Source: SAR116 cluster bacterium AG-337-N21 (lineage in GTDB: Bacteria; Pseudomonadota; Alphaproteobacteria; Puniceispirillales; Marisalimonadaceae). Taken from it: a stretch of DNA of 64,000 nucleotides. Both the position numbers and the translations under genes were made by a program. This document shows, piece by piece, positions 55,856 through 63,515 of the stretch. Location: contig QBZZ01000004.1 of the NCBI GenBank assembly GCA_003282145.1, positions 1 through 64,000 on the forward strand, in the 5' to 3' direction. The notes under the pieces were generated by a model, which did not search any database, was not told the origin of the DNA, and saw only the letters and a list, made by a program, of their open reading frames with translations. Numbering within the stretch: position 1 is the first letter of the stretch; each line of letters starts with the position of its first letter.

Positions 55856-56920
55856 ATGATTTTTTCGCCAGTTCAAATAGGCAGATTGGAAATTTCAAAT
55901 AGAATAGCAGTGGCTCCAATGTGTCAATATTCAGCTGTAGATGGTGTAATGACTGACTGGCATACTCAACATTTAATGCAATTAGGTTATTCAGCTGCTG
56001 GTTTGATTATGGTTGAGGCTACTGCAGTTGAAAGAGTAGGAAGAATAACTCATAATTGTGTCGGTTTATACAATGATATATGTGAATCTTCTATTAAAAA
56101 AATTCTAGAGCAAGCAAGGGCTGTTGCGCCTAGAAATACATCTTTTGGCATACAATTAGCTCATGCAGGAAGAAAAGCTTCAACGCAAAGACCTTGGGAG
56201 GGAAGAAAAAGTTTAACTTGTGAAGAGGATCCTTGGATTACAAAGGGTGCTTCACCTGTTCCATTTGATATTGGCTGGCATGTACCTCAATTGCTTAGTC
56301 AAAAAGATATGCAAAAATTAAAAGATAAGTTTGTTGAAGCTTCAATTAGATCAGTAAAAATTGGTTTTGATCTGATTGAAATTCATGGTACGCATGGTTA
56401 TCTCTTCCATCAATTCTTATCTCAAATCTCAAATAAGCGTGAAGATAAATATGGAGGTAATCTTGAGAACAGAATGAGATTTCCGTTAGAGGTTTTTGCT
56501 GCAATTAAAAATGTTTTACCAAAAGATTTTCCCTTAGGAATGAGAATAACGGGAACAGAATGGGAAAAAGATGGAATAATTGAAAGAGACGCCATAATAT
56601 TTGCTCAAGAACTAGAAAAAATAGGTTGCCATTATGTTTGTGTGTCCAGTGGTGGAAACACTCCTAATCCTAAAATACCAATTGGACCTCACTACCAGGT
56701 TTATTTGGCTAAAATGATTAAAGATAATACTGACATGATCATAAGAGCAGTAGGAATGATTTCAGATCCCAAAAAAGCTAATGACATTATCATTAATAAA
56801 GATGCCGATATGGTTGCAATGGCAAGAGCATTTCTTTCCAATCCCAGATGGGTTTGGGACGCTGCAAAAATTTTAAATCATCCTATAGATGTTCCTCCCC
56901 AATATGCAAGAAGATTATAG
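55856..56920 (+). CDS. NADH:flavin oxidoreductase, YqjM/NamA type (Old Yellow Enzyme)
   Basis: FMN-dependent ene-reductase of the OYE family. The 354-residue TIM barrel begins FSPVQIGRLEISNRIAVAPMCQYSA, typical of the YqjM (thermophilic-like) subclass whose flavin-near Cys is in PMCQYS. It also has QLAHAGRKAS, the catalytic pair of histidines in IHGTHGYLFHQFLSQ, SNKREDKYGGNLENRMRFPLE, and a phosphate-binding C-terminal part ending VAMARAFLSNPRWVW. It may reduce activated C=C bonds or respond to electrophile stress. Cotranscription with nudC is likely. The physiological substrate is unknown. Confidence 0.9.
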   Translation: MIFSPVQIGRLEISNRIAVAPMCQYSAVDGVMTDWHTQHLMQLGYSAAGLIMVEATAVERVGRITHNCVGLYNDICESSIKKILEQARAVAPRNTSFGIQLAHAGRKASTQRPWEGRKSLTCEEDPWITKGASPVPFDIGWHVPQLLSQKDMQKLKDKFVEASIRSVKIGFDLIEIHGTHGYLFHQFLSQISNKREDKYGGNLENRMRFPLEVFAAIKNVLPKDFPLGMRITGTEWEKDGIIERDAIIFAQELEKIGCHYVCVSSGGNTPNPKIPIGPHYQVYLAKMIKDNTDMIIRAVGMISDPKKANDIIINKDADMVAMARAFLSNPRWVWDAAKILNHPIDVPPQYARRL

Positions 56921-56929
56921 ATGTTAAAA

Positions 56930-57838
56930 TTATTTTTTTTCTGAAAGTATATCAACAAGTGACTTAGAATGCTCTGGTGATAAATTAAGTTCTTTTCTTA
57001 ACTTTTCAATTTTCTGAGCTTCATCGTCACTTATTACACCATCACTTAAAGCTTGACTTATTTCGGCTTCCAAAATTGCAGCTTTTTGGGCTCTTTGATT
57101 AGCAAATGCAGAAGCAACTATACCGGTTAAAAGAGCCACAGTACAAACTCCCATTATTGCTGTAAAAGCTCCAATTATTTTTCCTAGCGGAGTAACTGGT
57201 GATACATCCCCATAACCAACAGTTGTTAAGGTGATAAGTGCCCACCACATTGTTTCTGGAATTGAGCTAAACTTTTCTGGCTGGCTATCATGTTCTGCAA
57301 TATACATCAGTGCACTTGATAAGAATAATGCAATTACCATTAAATATAACGCGGCACTAAAAGATCTCCAATCTGCTTTAATTGCAGAAAAAAAATCCTC
57401 AAGTGCTGAACTATAATTAGATATTTTCAATAATCTTAATAATCTTAATACCCTAAGCCACCTAAGATCCAAGCCTCCAAAAAAGTACGGTAAAATAGAA
57501 GGTATAATTGCTAAAAAATCTATTAAGCCTGTAAAACTAAATATATATTTCATTCTTTTTATAATATTAGTTGAGATACCTAAGTCATTTCTTGCAGGAG
57601 CAGACCAAACCCTTAATACATATTCAATGCTGAAAATTACAACCGAAAAAAACTCAAATGCGTTGAAAGCTACCTTATATTCATTTCCAATATGTTTCAC
57701 AGATTCTAAACACACTGCAGCAATGTTTAAAACTATAAGTATAAATAAAATCATATCAACATACTGACTAGGCTTGTCTGCCACATTACCTTTAGATAAA
57801 AGTTGGCTGGTACGTTTTTGAATTTTTAAATACATCAT
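56930..57838 (-). CDS. Voltage-gated-type potassium channel
   Basis: A 302-residue six-helix K+ channel. S1 (about 29-47), S2 (IEYVLRVW), S3 (FTGLIDFLAIIPSILPYFF), an S4 with regularly spaced arginines (LRWLRVLRLLRLLKI), S5, the pore helix and selectivity filter TTVGYGD, and S6 are all visible. The short cytoplasmic C-terminus is acidic and helical (AEISQALSDGVISDDEAQKIEKL), without an RCK or cyclic-nucleotide domain. It could set membrane potential or buffer osmotic change. It is convergent with the OYE gene, nine bases apart, and stands alone as a transcription unit. Confidence 0.9.
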   Translation of the reverse strand: MMYLKIQKRTSQLLSKGNVADKPSQYVDMILFILIVLNIAAVCLESVKHIGNEYKVAFNAFEFFSVVIFSIEYVLRVWSAPARNDLGISTNIIKRMKYIFSFTGLIDFLAIIPSILPYFFGGLDLRWLRVLRLLRLLKISNYSSALEDFFSAIKADWRSFSAALYLMVIALFLSSALMYIAEHDSQPEKFSSIPETMWWALITLTTVGYGDVSPVTPLGKIIGAFTAIMGVCTVALLTGIVASAFANQRAQKAAILEAEISQALSDGVISDDEAQKIEKLRKELNLSPEHSKSLVDILSEKK

Positions 57839-57890
57839 TAAACCTAATGTAGAAGTTTTGTTGAAACAAAATTAATATTTTGAAGGTATC

Positions 57891-58685
57891 TTAAGGTGTC
57901 GACGCAACAAGCCCTCCATCAACTATTAGCTCAGTTCCAGTAATATATTTTGCTTCGTCAGAACATAAAAATAATACAGCATTGGCAACATCCCATGATT
58001 CACCCATTCTTCCCATTGGAACTTGATCATGCCTTTGTCTAACAAATCCTTCATAATCACCACCTGCATATTTTTGTGCCAATCGGTCTACTAGAGGGGT
58101 ATGCATCAAACCTGGAACAACGCAGTTTAGTCGAATATTCTTTTTCGCTTCAATTACTGCAGTGGTTTTAGTCATCTGTATAAGTGCTGCTTTTGAGGCG
58201 CTATACGCAACTTGAGGTTTGCCCACATACCTAAGTGCTGCAACTGAGGAAATATTAACAATTGAACCCCCTGAGTTTTTTTCCATAATTGGAATTGCAC
58301 ATTTAATACAAAAATAAGCAGTATTTATATTTAACATAAATTGCTGTTGCCATGTGCTTGTATCTATCTCAACTGGTCCTCCAGGTTCAGATTGACCAAC
58401 AACATTAACTAAAATATCAATTTTTTTATTTAGTGTTTCAGCTTTATTAAAAAATTCTTCTACATCACTTTCATTAGTCATGTTCACTTTATAAAAAGTA
58501 AAATCATTACCTTCTTGTTTTATAAAATCGGACGTATTGTTGCCTGCTTCCTCATTAATATCAGTTCCAATAACTTTTGCACCCTGGCGTGCTAAAAGAG
58601 TTGCAATTGCCCTACCATTTCCAAAACCATCTCCAATGGATCCACATCCTGATACAATGGCAATTTTATCTTTTAGATCTAACAT
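57891..58685 (-). CDS. Short-chain dehydrogenase/reductase
   Basis: Classical SDR of 264 residues. The cofactor loop is the extended form GCGSIGDGFGNGRAIATLL instead of TGxxxGIG, as seen in a subset of proteobacterial SDRs. IGTDINEEAGN follows, with Asp after beta-2 favouring NAD(H), then NVVGQ in the NAG position. Catalytic residues are the Ser in IVNISSVAAL and YSASK (Tyr and Lys), and the C-terminus ends TGTELIVDGGLVAS. It is divergent from the nitroreductase gene across 76 bases. The substrate is unknown; the surrounding acyl-CoA and redox genes suggest a catabolic role. Confidence 0.88.
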   Translation of the reverse strand: MLDLKDKIAIVSGCGSIGDGFGNGRAIATLLARQGAKVIGTDINEEAGNNTSDFIKQEGNDFTFYKVNMTNESDVEEFFNKAETLNKKIDILVNVVGQSEPGGPVEIDTSTWQQQFMLNINTAYFCIKCAIPIMEKNSGGSIVNISSVAALRYVGKPQVAYSASKAALIQMTKTTAVIEAKKNIRLNCVVPGLMHTPLVDRLAQKYAGGDYEGFVRQRHDQVPMGRMGESWDVANAVLFLCSDEAKYITGTELIVDGGLVASTP

Positions 58686-58761
58686 ATCAAAAAAATCCTA
58701 ATTAATTTCTGGTATCCATTGTATTATGAACTTAAACAAAATTTTAATGAAAGTATAGTTA

Positions 58762-59598
58762 ATGATTGATGTATCAAACTTATATCAAAATAGGTATGGA
58801 AAAAAAACTGATCAAAACTTTTCCAAAATTGATATTACACCTTTAATAAATTCTATTATATCTAGAGCTAGTGTAAGAAAATTTTCAAAAAAAAATATTT
58901 CGAAAGAACTTTTAACGCTACTTTTGACAGCTGCTCAATCAGCCCCGTCTAAGTCAAATCTCCAGCAATACTCAATTATGGTAATACAAAACCAATCCTT
59001 AAAAAATGAAATTTCAAAATTGATTGGTGATACAAAATGGGCACTTACTGCACCAGTTTTTCTTTTATTCCTTGCTGACATCAGAAGAAATATTAAAATT
59101 ACAAATCATAAGGGATATAATCATAAAAATAATAATGTAGATACGTTTATGAATGGTGTTATAGACTCAGCTCTTTCAATGCAGTCTATGATAAGTGCTT
59201 CTGAATCAATTGGTTTAGGCATATGCCCAATAAGCATGATTAGAAATATAATTGAAGAAGTAAAAAATCTTTGCAAATTACCTAAAGGTGTTTTTCCAAT
59301 TGCTGGACTTGCTTTAGGTTGGCCAGATGAAAAGTCACCAGTATCTATAAGGTTGCCACAAGATATAGTAACTCATTATAATACATACAATGAAAAAAAC
59401 TTAATGGATAAAATTAATCAATATGATGAAAGAGTATTTAAAGTGGCTCCTATAGAAAGAAACAAGCAGAGACATATAGATATTTATGGTGTAGCAAAAA
59501 AGGGAACTTGGTCAGAAAATATTAGCAGGCAACTTTCTGTAGCTGAAAGAAAAGATTTTAAAAAATGGTTAAAAAATCACGGTTTCAGTCTTGAATAA
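58762..59598 (+). CDS. Nitroreductase-family flavoprotein
   Basis: FMN-dependent nitroreductase-fold protein of 278 residues. The flavin-binding opening is RASVRKFSKKNISKELLTLLLTAAQSAPSKSNLQQYSIMVIQN, and ICPISMIRNIIEEV with FPIAGLALGWPDEKSPVSIRLPQ forms the second half typical of the NfsA/BluB-like superfamily. Extra residues at both ends (a 30-residue N-terminal lead and a basic C-terminal tail) fit the longer members. Natural substrates may be quinones or nitroaromatics; this cannot be read from the sequence. The 3' end overlaps the convergent alpha/beta hydrolase gene by 14 bases. Confidence 0.87.
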   Translation: MIDVSNLYQNRYGKKTDQNFSKIDITPLINSIISRASVRKFSKKNISKELLTLLLTAAQSAPSKSNLQQYSIMVIQNQSLKNEISKLIGDTKWALTAPVFLLFLADIRRNIKITNHKGYNHKNNNVDTFMNGVIDSALSMQSMISASESIGLGICPISMIRNIIEEVKNLCKLPKGVFPIAGLALGWPDEKSPVSIRLPQDIVTHYNTYNEKNLMDKINQYDERVFKVAPIERNKQRHIDIYGVAKKGTWSENISRQLSVAERKDFKKWLKNHGFSLE

Positions 59599-60451
59599 TA
59601 TCTTCTAAAAGTTTATTAAATTTTTTTTCGTTTTCGTACATTATCCAATGTCCAATATTGTATTCCACATGAAAGCGCACATTTTTGTTAACTTTTCTTA
59701 AAATAGCCATTCTATCCTCAAGATACACTCCAACGCTAGCATCTTTTTCTCCCCATATCACATAAAGTGGGACATCTTGTTTTTCTAAAATCTTAGCTAA
59801 GGTATCTGTTGCAGATATTGGACGACTTTTAATCCTATGGGCATCTGTATTTTGCTTTTGAATATGAACTGAAAAATCATCAACTTTTTTAGAATCATGT
59901 ATCATTAAAATTTCAAGATTTGTTTTGTGGGCACCATAAATTTCTTCCTCAGACATATTAGAATGTCTTGCTATCATTGTCTTCATATCACCTCTTTTGG
60001 CACCTAGCCCACCGGGACCAATTAATATTAACTTTTCAGGTGTAAATTTTCTTTGGATTAATTCATATGACAAATGACCTGATATTAGGCCTCCAAAGGA
60101 AAACCCACATATTATTGTATTATCGTGCGGTGAAATTAACGCTTCAAGTGTATAAGCTAAATTAGACGCAATTTTTTCGGGGTTGTGTGGAAGACTTAAA
60201 TCATCAGATTCACCAAACCCAGGCATATCTGGAATGAGTACCTTATGATTTTTTGAAAACGGAAGTGCTTGCTTAATCCAATGTGCCCAACTTCCGTAAC
60301 CACCATGTAAAAAGATTATAGGATTACCCTTGCCCCATATTCTCCAACACACATTTGAGTCTCTTGATTTAATAAAGAGTTTTTCAGACTTGCTTTCTAT
60401 TTTTGACAAGTCTTTATGATGTTTTTTGAAATCAAATTTTTTCACTATCAT
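59585..60451 (-). CDS. Alpha/beta-fold hydrolase
   Basis: A 288-residue alpha/beta hydrolase with IIFLHGGYGSWAHWIKQAL (oxyanion HGG), LIPDMPGFGESDDL, the nucleophile elbow GFSFGG (Ser), an Asp in VIWGEKDASVGV and the catalytic His in GHWIMYENE. The layout resembles meta-cleavage-product and ester hydrolases of catabolic pathways. It is divergent from the CaiB-type CoA-transferase gene (134-base gap) and convergent with the nitroreductase gene. The substrate is not identifiable; lipases, epoxide hydrolases and C-C hydrolases all remain possible. Confidence 0.85.
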   Translation of the reverse strand: MIVKKFDFKKHHKDLSKIESKSEKLFIKSRDSNVCWRIWGKGNPIIFLHGGYGSWAHWIKQALPFSKNHKVLIPDMPGFGESDDLSLPHNPEKIASNLAYTLEALISPHDNTIICGFSFGGLISGHLSYELIQRKFTPEKLILIGPGGLGAKRGDMKTMIARHSNMSEEEIYGAHKTNLEILMIHDSKKVDDFSVHIQKQNTDAHRIKSRPISATDTLAKILEKQDVPLYVIWGEKDASVGVYLEDRMAILRKVNKNVRFHVEYNIGHWIMYENEKKFNKLLEDIIQD

Positions 60452-60515
60452 TTTTCTTTCTTATTAAACTTGAAAAAAGTAATAATTTTTTTTTGACTTT
60501 TAAACAAGCAATTTG

Positions 60516-60545
60516 TTGATATAATTCATATCTTTGAGATATAAT
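60516..60545 (+). promoter_or_regulatory. Candidate promoter of the CoA transferase-crotonase pair
   Basis: TTGATA (60516-60521) and TATAAT (60540-60545) are separated by 18 bases, a good sigma-70 arrangement, and would give a leader of about 35 bases carrying AAGGGGA before the ATG at 60586. A second TATAAT at 60520-60525 overlaps the -35 and could serve another start. Confidence 0.45.
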
Positions 60546-60585
60546 TTGCGTATATTTTTTAAAAACAAAAAAGGGGAAAATATTT

Positions 60586-61779
60586 ATGGCTCATCTACCT
60601 GCCTCAAATGCTTTATCACACATTAGGGTTATTGATCTTACAAGAGTAAGATCTGGTCCGACTGCTGTAAGGCAGTTGGCAGATTGGGGAGCAGATGTAA
60701 TAAAAGTAGAAGCTCCAGAAAGTGTTGAGCCCGATGGTGCACTAGGAGCATCTCGACACACCTCAGATTTTCAAAACTTACATCGTAATAAACGAAGCAT
60801 TACTTTAAACTTAAAACAACCAGAGGCGATTGAAATTTTGATGAAGCTTGTTGTAACCTCTGATGTAGTTGTTGAAAATTTTCGTCCTGATGTAAAAGAA
60901 AGATTAGGTGTCGACTATGAGAGCTTAAAGTCACGAAATCCAAAAATTATTTTAGCAAGCATATCTGGTTTTGGACAAGATGGTCCTTATGCTAAAAGAC
61001 CAGGATTTGATCAAATTGCTCAGGGTATGGGTGGATTAATGAGTATAACTGGTGCCCCAGGTGAAGGTCCGATGAGAGTAGGCATTCCAGTAGCAGACCT
61101 TACAGCAGGGTTGTTTTGTGCAATGGGAATACAAACTGCTCTTCTAGAGAGAGAAAAGTCTGGGTTAGGTCAATGGGTAAATACATCTTTATTACAAGCA
61201 CAGATTTTTATGCTTGATTTTCAAGCTGCACGTTGGTTAAGCGAAAATCATGTTGCAGGCCAAGCTGGTAATAATCATCCAACTAGTGTACCCACGGGAG
61301 TATTCAAAACATCTGATGGATCAATTAATTTAGCAGTTGCAGGTGAAACAATTTGGAAACGTTTTGTAGAGGCTGTAGATAAAGGAGAATGGCTTGAAAT
61401 GAATGAATTTAAAAATGCTAAAGAACGTCTAAAGAATAGAGATTATTTAAACAAGCTTATTGAGAAGGTTACTATCACTAAAACCTCAGATGAGTGGGTT
61501 GAGAAATTAGAAAAAGTTGGGGTACCATGTGGTCCTATAAATTCTATAGATAAAGTATTTGACGACCCACAGGTTAAGCATTTGGGCATTGCCCAATCCA
61601 TTGATACTATACCATTTGGACAGACTCAACTAGTAGGCCAACCTTTTAACTTGTCTCGTTCTCCTAGCATAATGAAACAAAGGCCTCCGGAAAAAGGCGA
61701 GCATAATGAAGATGTTTTGTTAAATTTAGGTTATAGTAGTGAAGAACTTGATGACTTAAAATCAAAAAATATTATTTGA
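60586..61779 (+). CDS. CoA-transferase, family III (CaiB/BaiF type)
   Basis: Transfers CoA between carboxylic acids, forming an aspartyl-CoA intermediate. The 397-residue protein has the family opening IRVIDLTRVRSGPTAVRQLADWGADVIKVEAP, HRNKRSITLNLK, LVTSDVVVENFRPDVKERLGVDYESLKS and SISGFGQDGPYAKRPGFDQIAQGMGG. The catalytic Asp is at about residue 171 in VADLTAG. The C-terminus is GEHNEDVLLNLGYSSEEL. AAGGGGA precedes the ATG. A crotonase-fold gene follows after 16 bases, so the pair likely activates and then transforms an acyl-CoA. The specific acid is unknown. Confidence 0.93.
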   Translation: MAHLPASNALSHIRVIDLTRVRSGPTAVRQLADWGADVIKVEAPESVEPDGALGASRHTSDFQNLHRNKRSITLNLKQPEAIEILMKLVVTSDVVVENFRPDVKERLGVDYESLKSRNPKIILASISGFGQDGPYAKRPGFDQIAQGMGGLMSITGAPGEGPMRVGIPVADLTAGLFCAMGIQTALLEREKSGLGQWVNTSLLQAQIFMLDFQAARWLSENHVAGQAGNNHPTSVPTGVFKTSDGSINLAVAGETIWKRFVEAVDKGEWLEMNEFKNAKERLKNRDYLNKLIEKVTITKTSDEWVEKLEKVGVPCGPINSIDKVFDDPQVKHLGIAQSIDTIPFGQTQLVGQPFNLSRSPSIMKQRPPEKGEHNEDVLLNLGYSSEELDDLKSKNII

Positions 61780-61795
61780 AATAAGTGAGGTAATT

Positions 61796-62584
61796 ATGAC
61801 AACTAATAAAATGTTATCAAGAATTGAAAGTGGTGTTGGTTATATTACGTTTAATAACCCAGAAAAACATAATGCTGTGTCAATTGAAATGTGGGATGCG
61901 TTGGAGAGAATACTTGATGATTTTAGAAGTAATAATACTGTAAGAGTGATAGTGTTAAATGGGGCAGGTGGAAAGTCATTTGTTTCTGGAGCAGATATTT
62001 CTAAATTTGACAAAGAGAGAAGTTCTAAGGAAGCTGTTTTAAGTTATAATAAAAGAACACAAAAAGTGTATGAGAACCTTGAAACATTTCCAAAGCCAAC
62101 TATTGCAATGATTAACGGGTATTGCATAGGTGGTGGTCTGAATTTGGCTGTATGTTGTGATATAAGGATATGTTCTGAGAAATCTAAATTTGCAATGCCA
62201 GCAGCAAAATTATCTTTAGGTTACCCTTTTTCTTCAATAAAAAGATTATTTGATGTTATGGGACCAGGAATGGCTAAACATTTCATGTTTACAGCAGATA
62301 AAATTTCTGCAGAAGAGGCCTTGACATGTGGGTTAATTCAAAAATTAATTGGTGAAGATGACATAGAAACTTTTGTAAAAGATTATGCTCTTACTATATC
62401 CAAAAATGCTCCCTTAACTATCAAAGCAATGAAACAAATTGGCGTGGAAATCTTAAAAAACCCTGATGAAAGAGACCTTTCAATATGTGAGCAACTTGCG
62501 TCCGCATGTTTTGACAGTGAAGATTATAAAGAAGGAAGGAGAGCATTTATGGAAAAAAGACAAGCCAATTTTAAAGGCGTTTAA
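61796..62584 (+). CDS. Enoyl-CoA hydratase/isomerase-family protein lacking both catalytic glutamates
   Basis: Crotonase-fold protein of 262 residues: GVGYITFNNPEKHNAVSIEMW, the oxyanion-hole segment GGKSFVSGADISKF and the second one, MINGYCIGGGLNLAVCCDIRI. In hydratases this last motif carries a catalytic Glu (GGCE), but here residue 116 is Asn. The second catalytic Glu (PE before the LG motif) is Ala136 in AMPAAKLSLGYPFSSIKRL. It therefore probably is not a hydratase; other crotonase chemistries (isomerase, thioesterase, decarboxylase) are possible. GTGAGGTAA gives a good ribosome-binding site. It forms a pair with the CoA-transferase. Confidence 0.88.
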   Translation: MTTNKMLSRIESGVGYITFNNPEKHNAVSIEMWDALERILDDFRSNNTVRVIVLNGAGGKSFVSGADISKFDKERSSKEAVLSYNKRTQKVYENLETFPKPTIAMINGYCIGGGLNLAVCCDIRICSEKSKFAMPAAKLSLGYPFSSIKRLFDVMGPGMAKHFMFTADKISAEEALTCGLIQKLIGEDDIETFVKDYALTISKNAPLTIKAMKQIGVEILKNPDERDLSICEQLASACFDSEDYKEGRRAFMEKRQANFKGV

Positions 62585-62600
62585 CTTCTATTAAATTATT

Positions 62601-63503
62601 TCACAATGGGTTATAATATTTTATGGCATTATCATGAAATAAACATTTAATTTTATCATCACTCATTTCGGAAGTTATTTCCTTAAAACCATAATATATG
62701 TCGTCAAAGCTTGCTAAAACCCCATCTACTGGAAAATTAGATGCAAACATACATCTTTGATATCCAAAAATATTAATAGCATCCAGAATAATACTTTTAT
62801 TGAGTTTGACTGTCCATTGTTTACCAGGAACACAAATGCCAGATATTTTGATGGCAGTATTAGGTTGTTCAGCAAAATTCTCTAAGTTAGCTTTCCAATT
62901 ACTTAGGCCTTCCTTCGATCTATCAGCAGGAAGACCAGTGTGGTTTAAAATAATAATTGTCTCTGGAAAATCTTTTGCTAATTTTGTAGCCTCGTCTAAA
63001 TGCCACCAAGGAGTTTGAAGATCAAAATGAAGTTTGTATTTTTTAAGCAAAGAATATCCCTTTCTAAAAAATGGATCATTAAGAGTTCCCTTTGAATTAA
63101 ATGTTTTAATATTTGGAGATAGTGAAGACTTTGGTTTATGCCTTATGCTTCTAATCAAAGGGAATTGTGTATGACCTTCTAAAACTAATTCAATATCTTC
63201 TCTATCAAACCAAGCTTGTCCAACTAAAGCATTTGGAAAGCCTGAAATATCGAATAATTCTTGAAGCCATTTTGTTTCACCCACAGGATCTTTGGGGTCC
63301 CACTCGGTCTCCATATGAATAGTTTTAACTATATTGTGATTTTTACTTACTTTTTTGTAGTCAGCTAGCATAAAGTTTTTACAAATTGAGCTGTAATCAC
63401 CATATCTAAAAGGTATTTGGTTATTTTTATCTAACCAAAGATTTTTTTTAAGTCTTAAGTCCCAAAAATGGTGATGAGCGTCAATAATAGGTAAATTTTT
63501 CAA
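62601..63503 (-). CDS. Amidohydrolase-family TIM-barrel protein (COG3618-like)
   Basis: A 300-residue amidohydrolase-2 protein of the group that includes lactonases such as 2-pyrone-4,6-dicarboxylate and fuconolactone hydrolases. It opens with PIIDAHHHFWDLRLKKNLWL (the metal or substrate His pair), then ETEWDPKDPVGETKWLQ, LIRSIRHKP, FDLQTPWWHL, IILNHTGLPADRS and CMFASNFPVDG at the positions conserved in COG3618. The start is a TTG at 63503; no ATG precedes the conserved motif. It is convergent with the crotonase-like gene and starts 12 bases after the dehydrogenase gene ends, suggesting one minus-strand operon. The actual lactone is unknown. Confidence 0.85.
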   Translation of the reverse strand: MKNLPIIDAHHHFWDLRLKKNLWLDKNNQIPFRYGDYSSICKNFMLADYKKVSKNHNIVKTIHMETEWDPKDPVGETKWLQELFDISGFPNALVGQAWFDREDIELVLEGHTQFPLIRSIRHKPKSSLSPNIKTFNSKGTLNDPFFRKGYSLLKKYKLHFDLQTPWWHLDEATKLAKDFPETIIILNHTGLPADRSKEGLSNWKANLENFAEQPNTAIKISGICVPGKQWTVKLNKSIILDAINIFGYQRCMFASNFPVDGVLASFDDIYYGFKEITSEMSDDKIKCLFHDNAIKYYNPL

Positions 63504-63515
63504 TTTATTATTTCT

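Noticed and set aside
60493-60525. Promoter made of TTGACT (60493) and TATAAT (60520)
   Set aside because: The spacer would be 21 bases, too long for a sigma-70 promoter; TTGATA with the second TATAAT at 18 bases is better.
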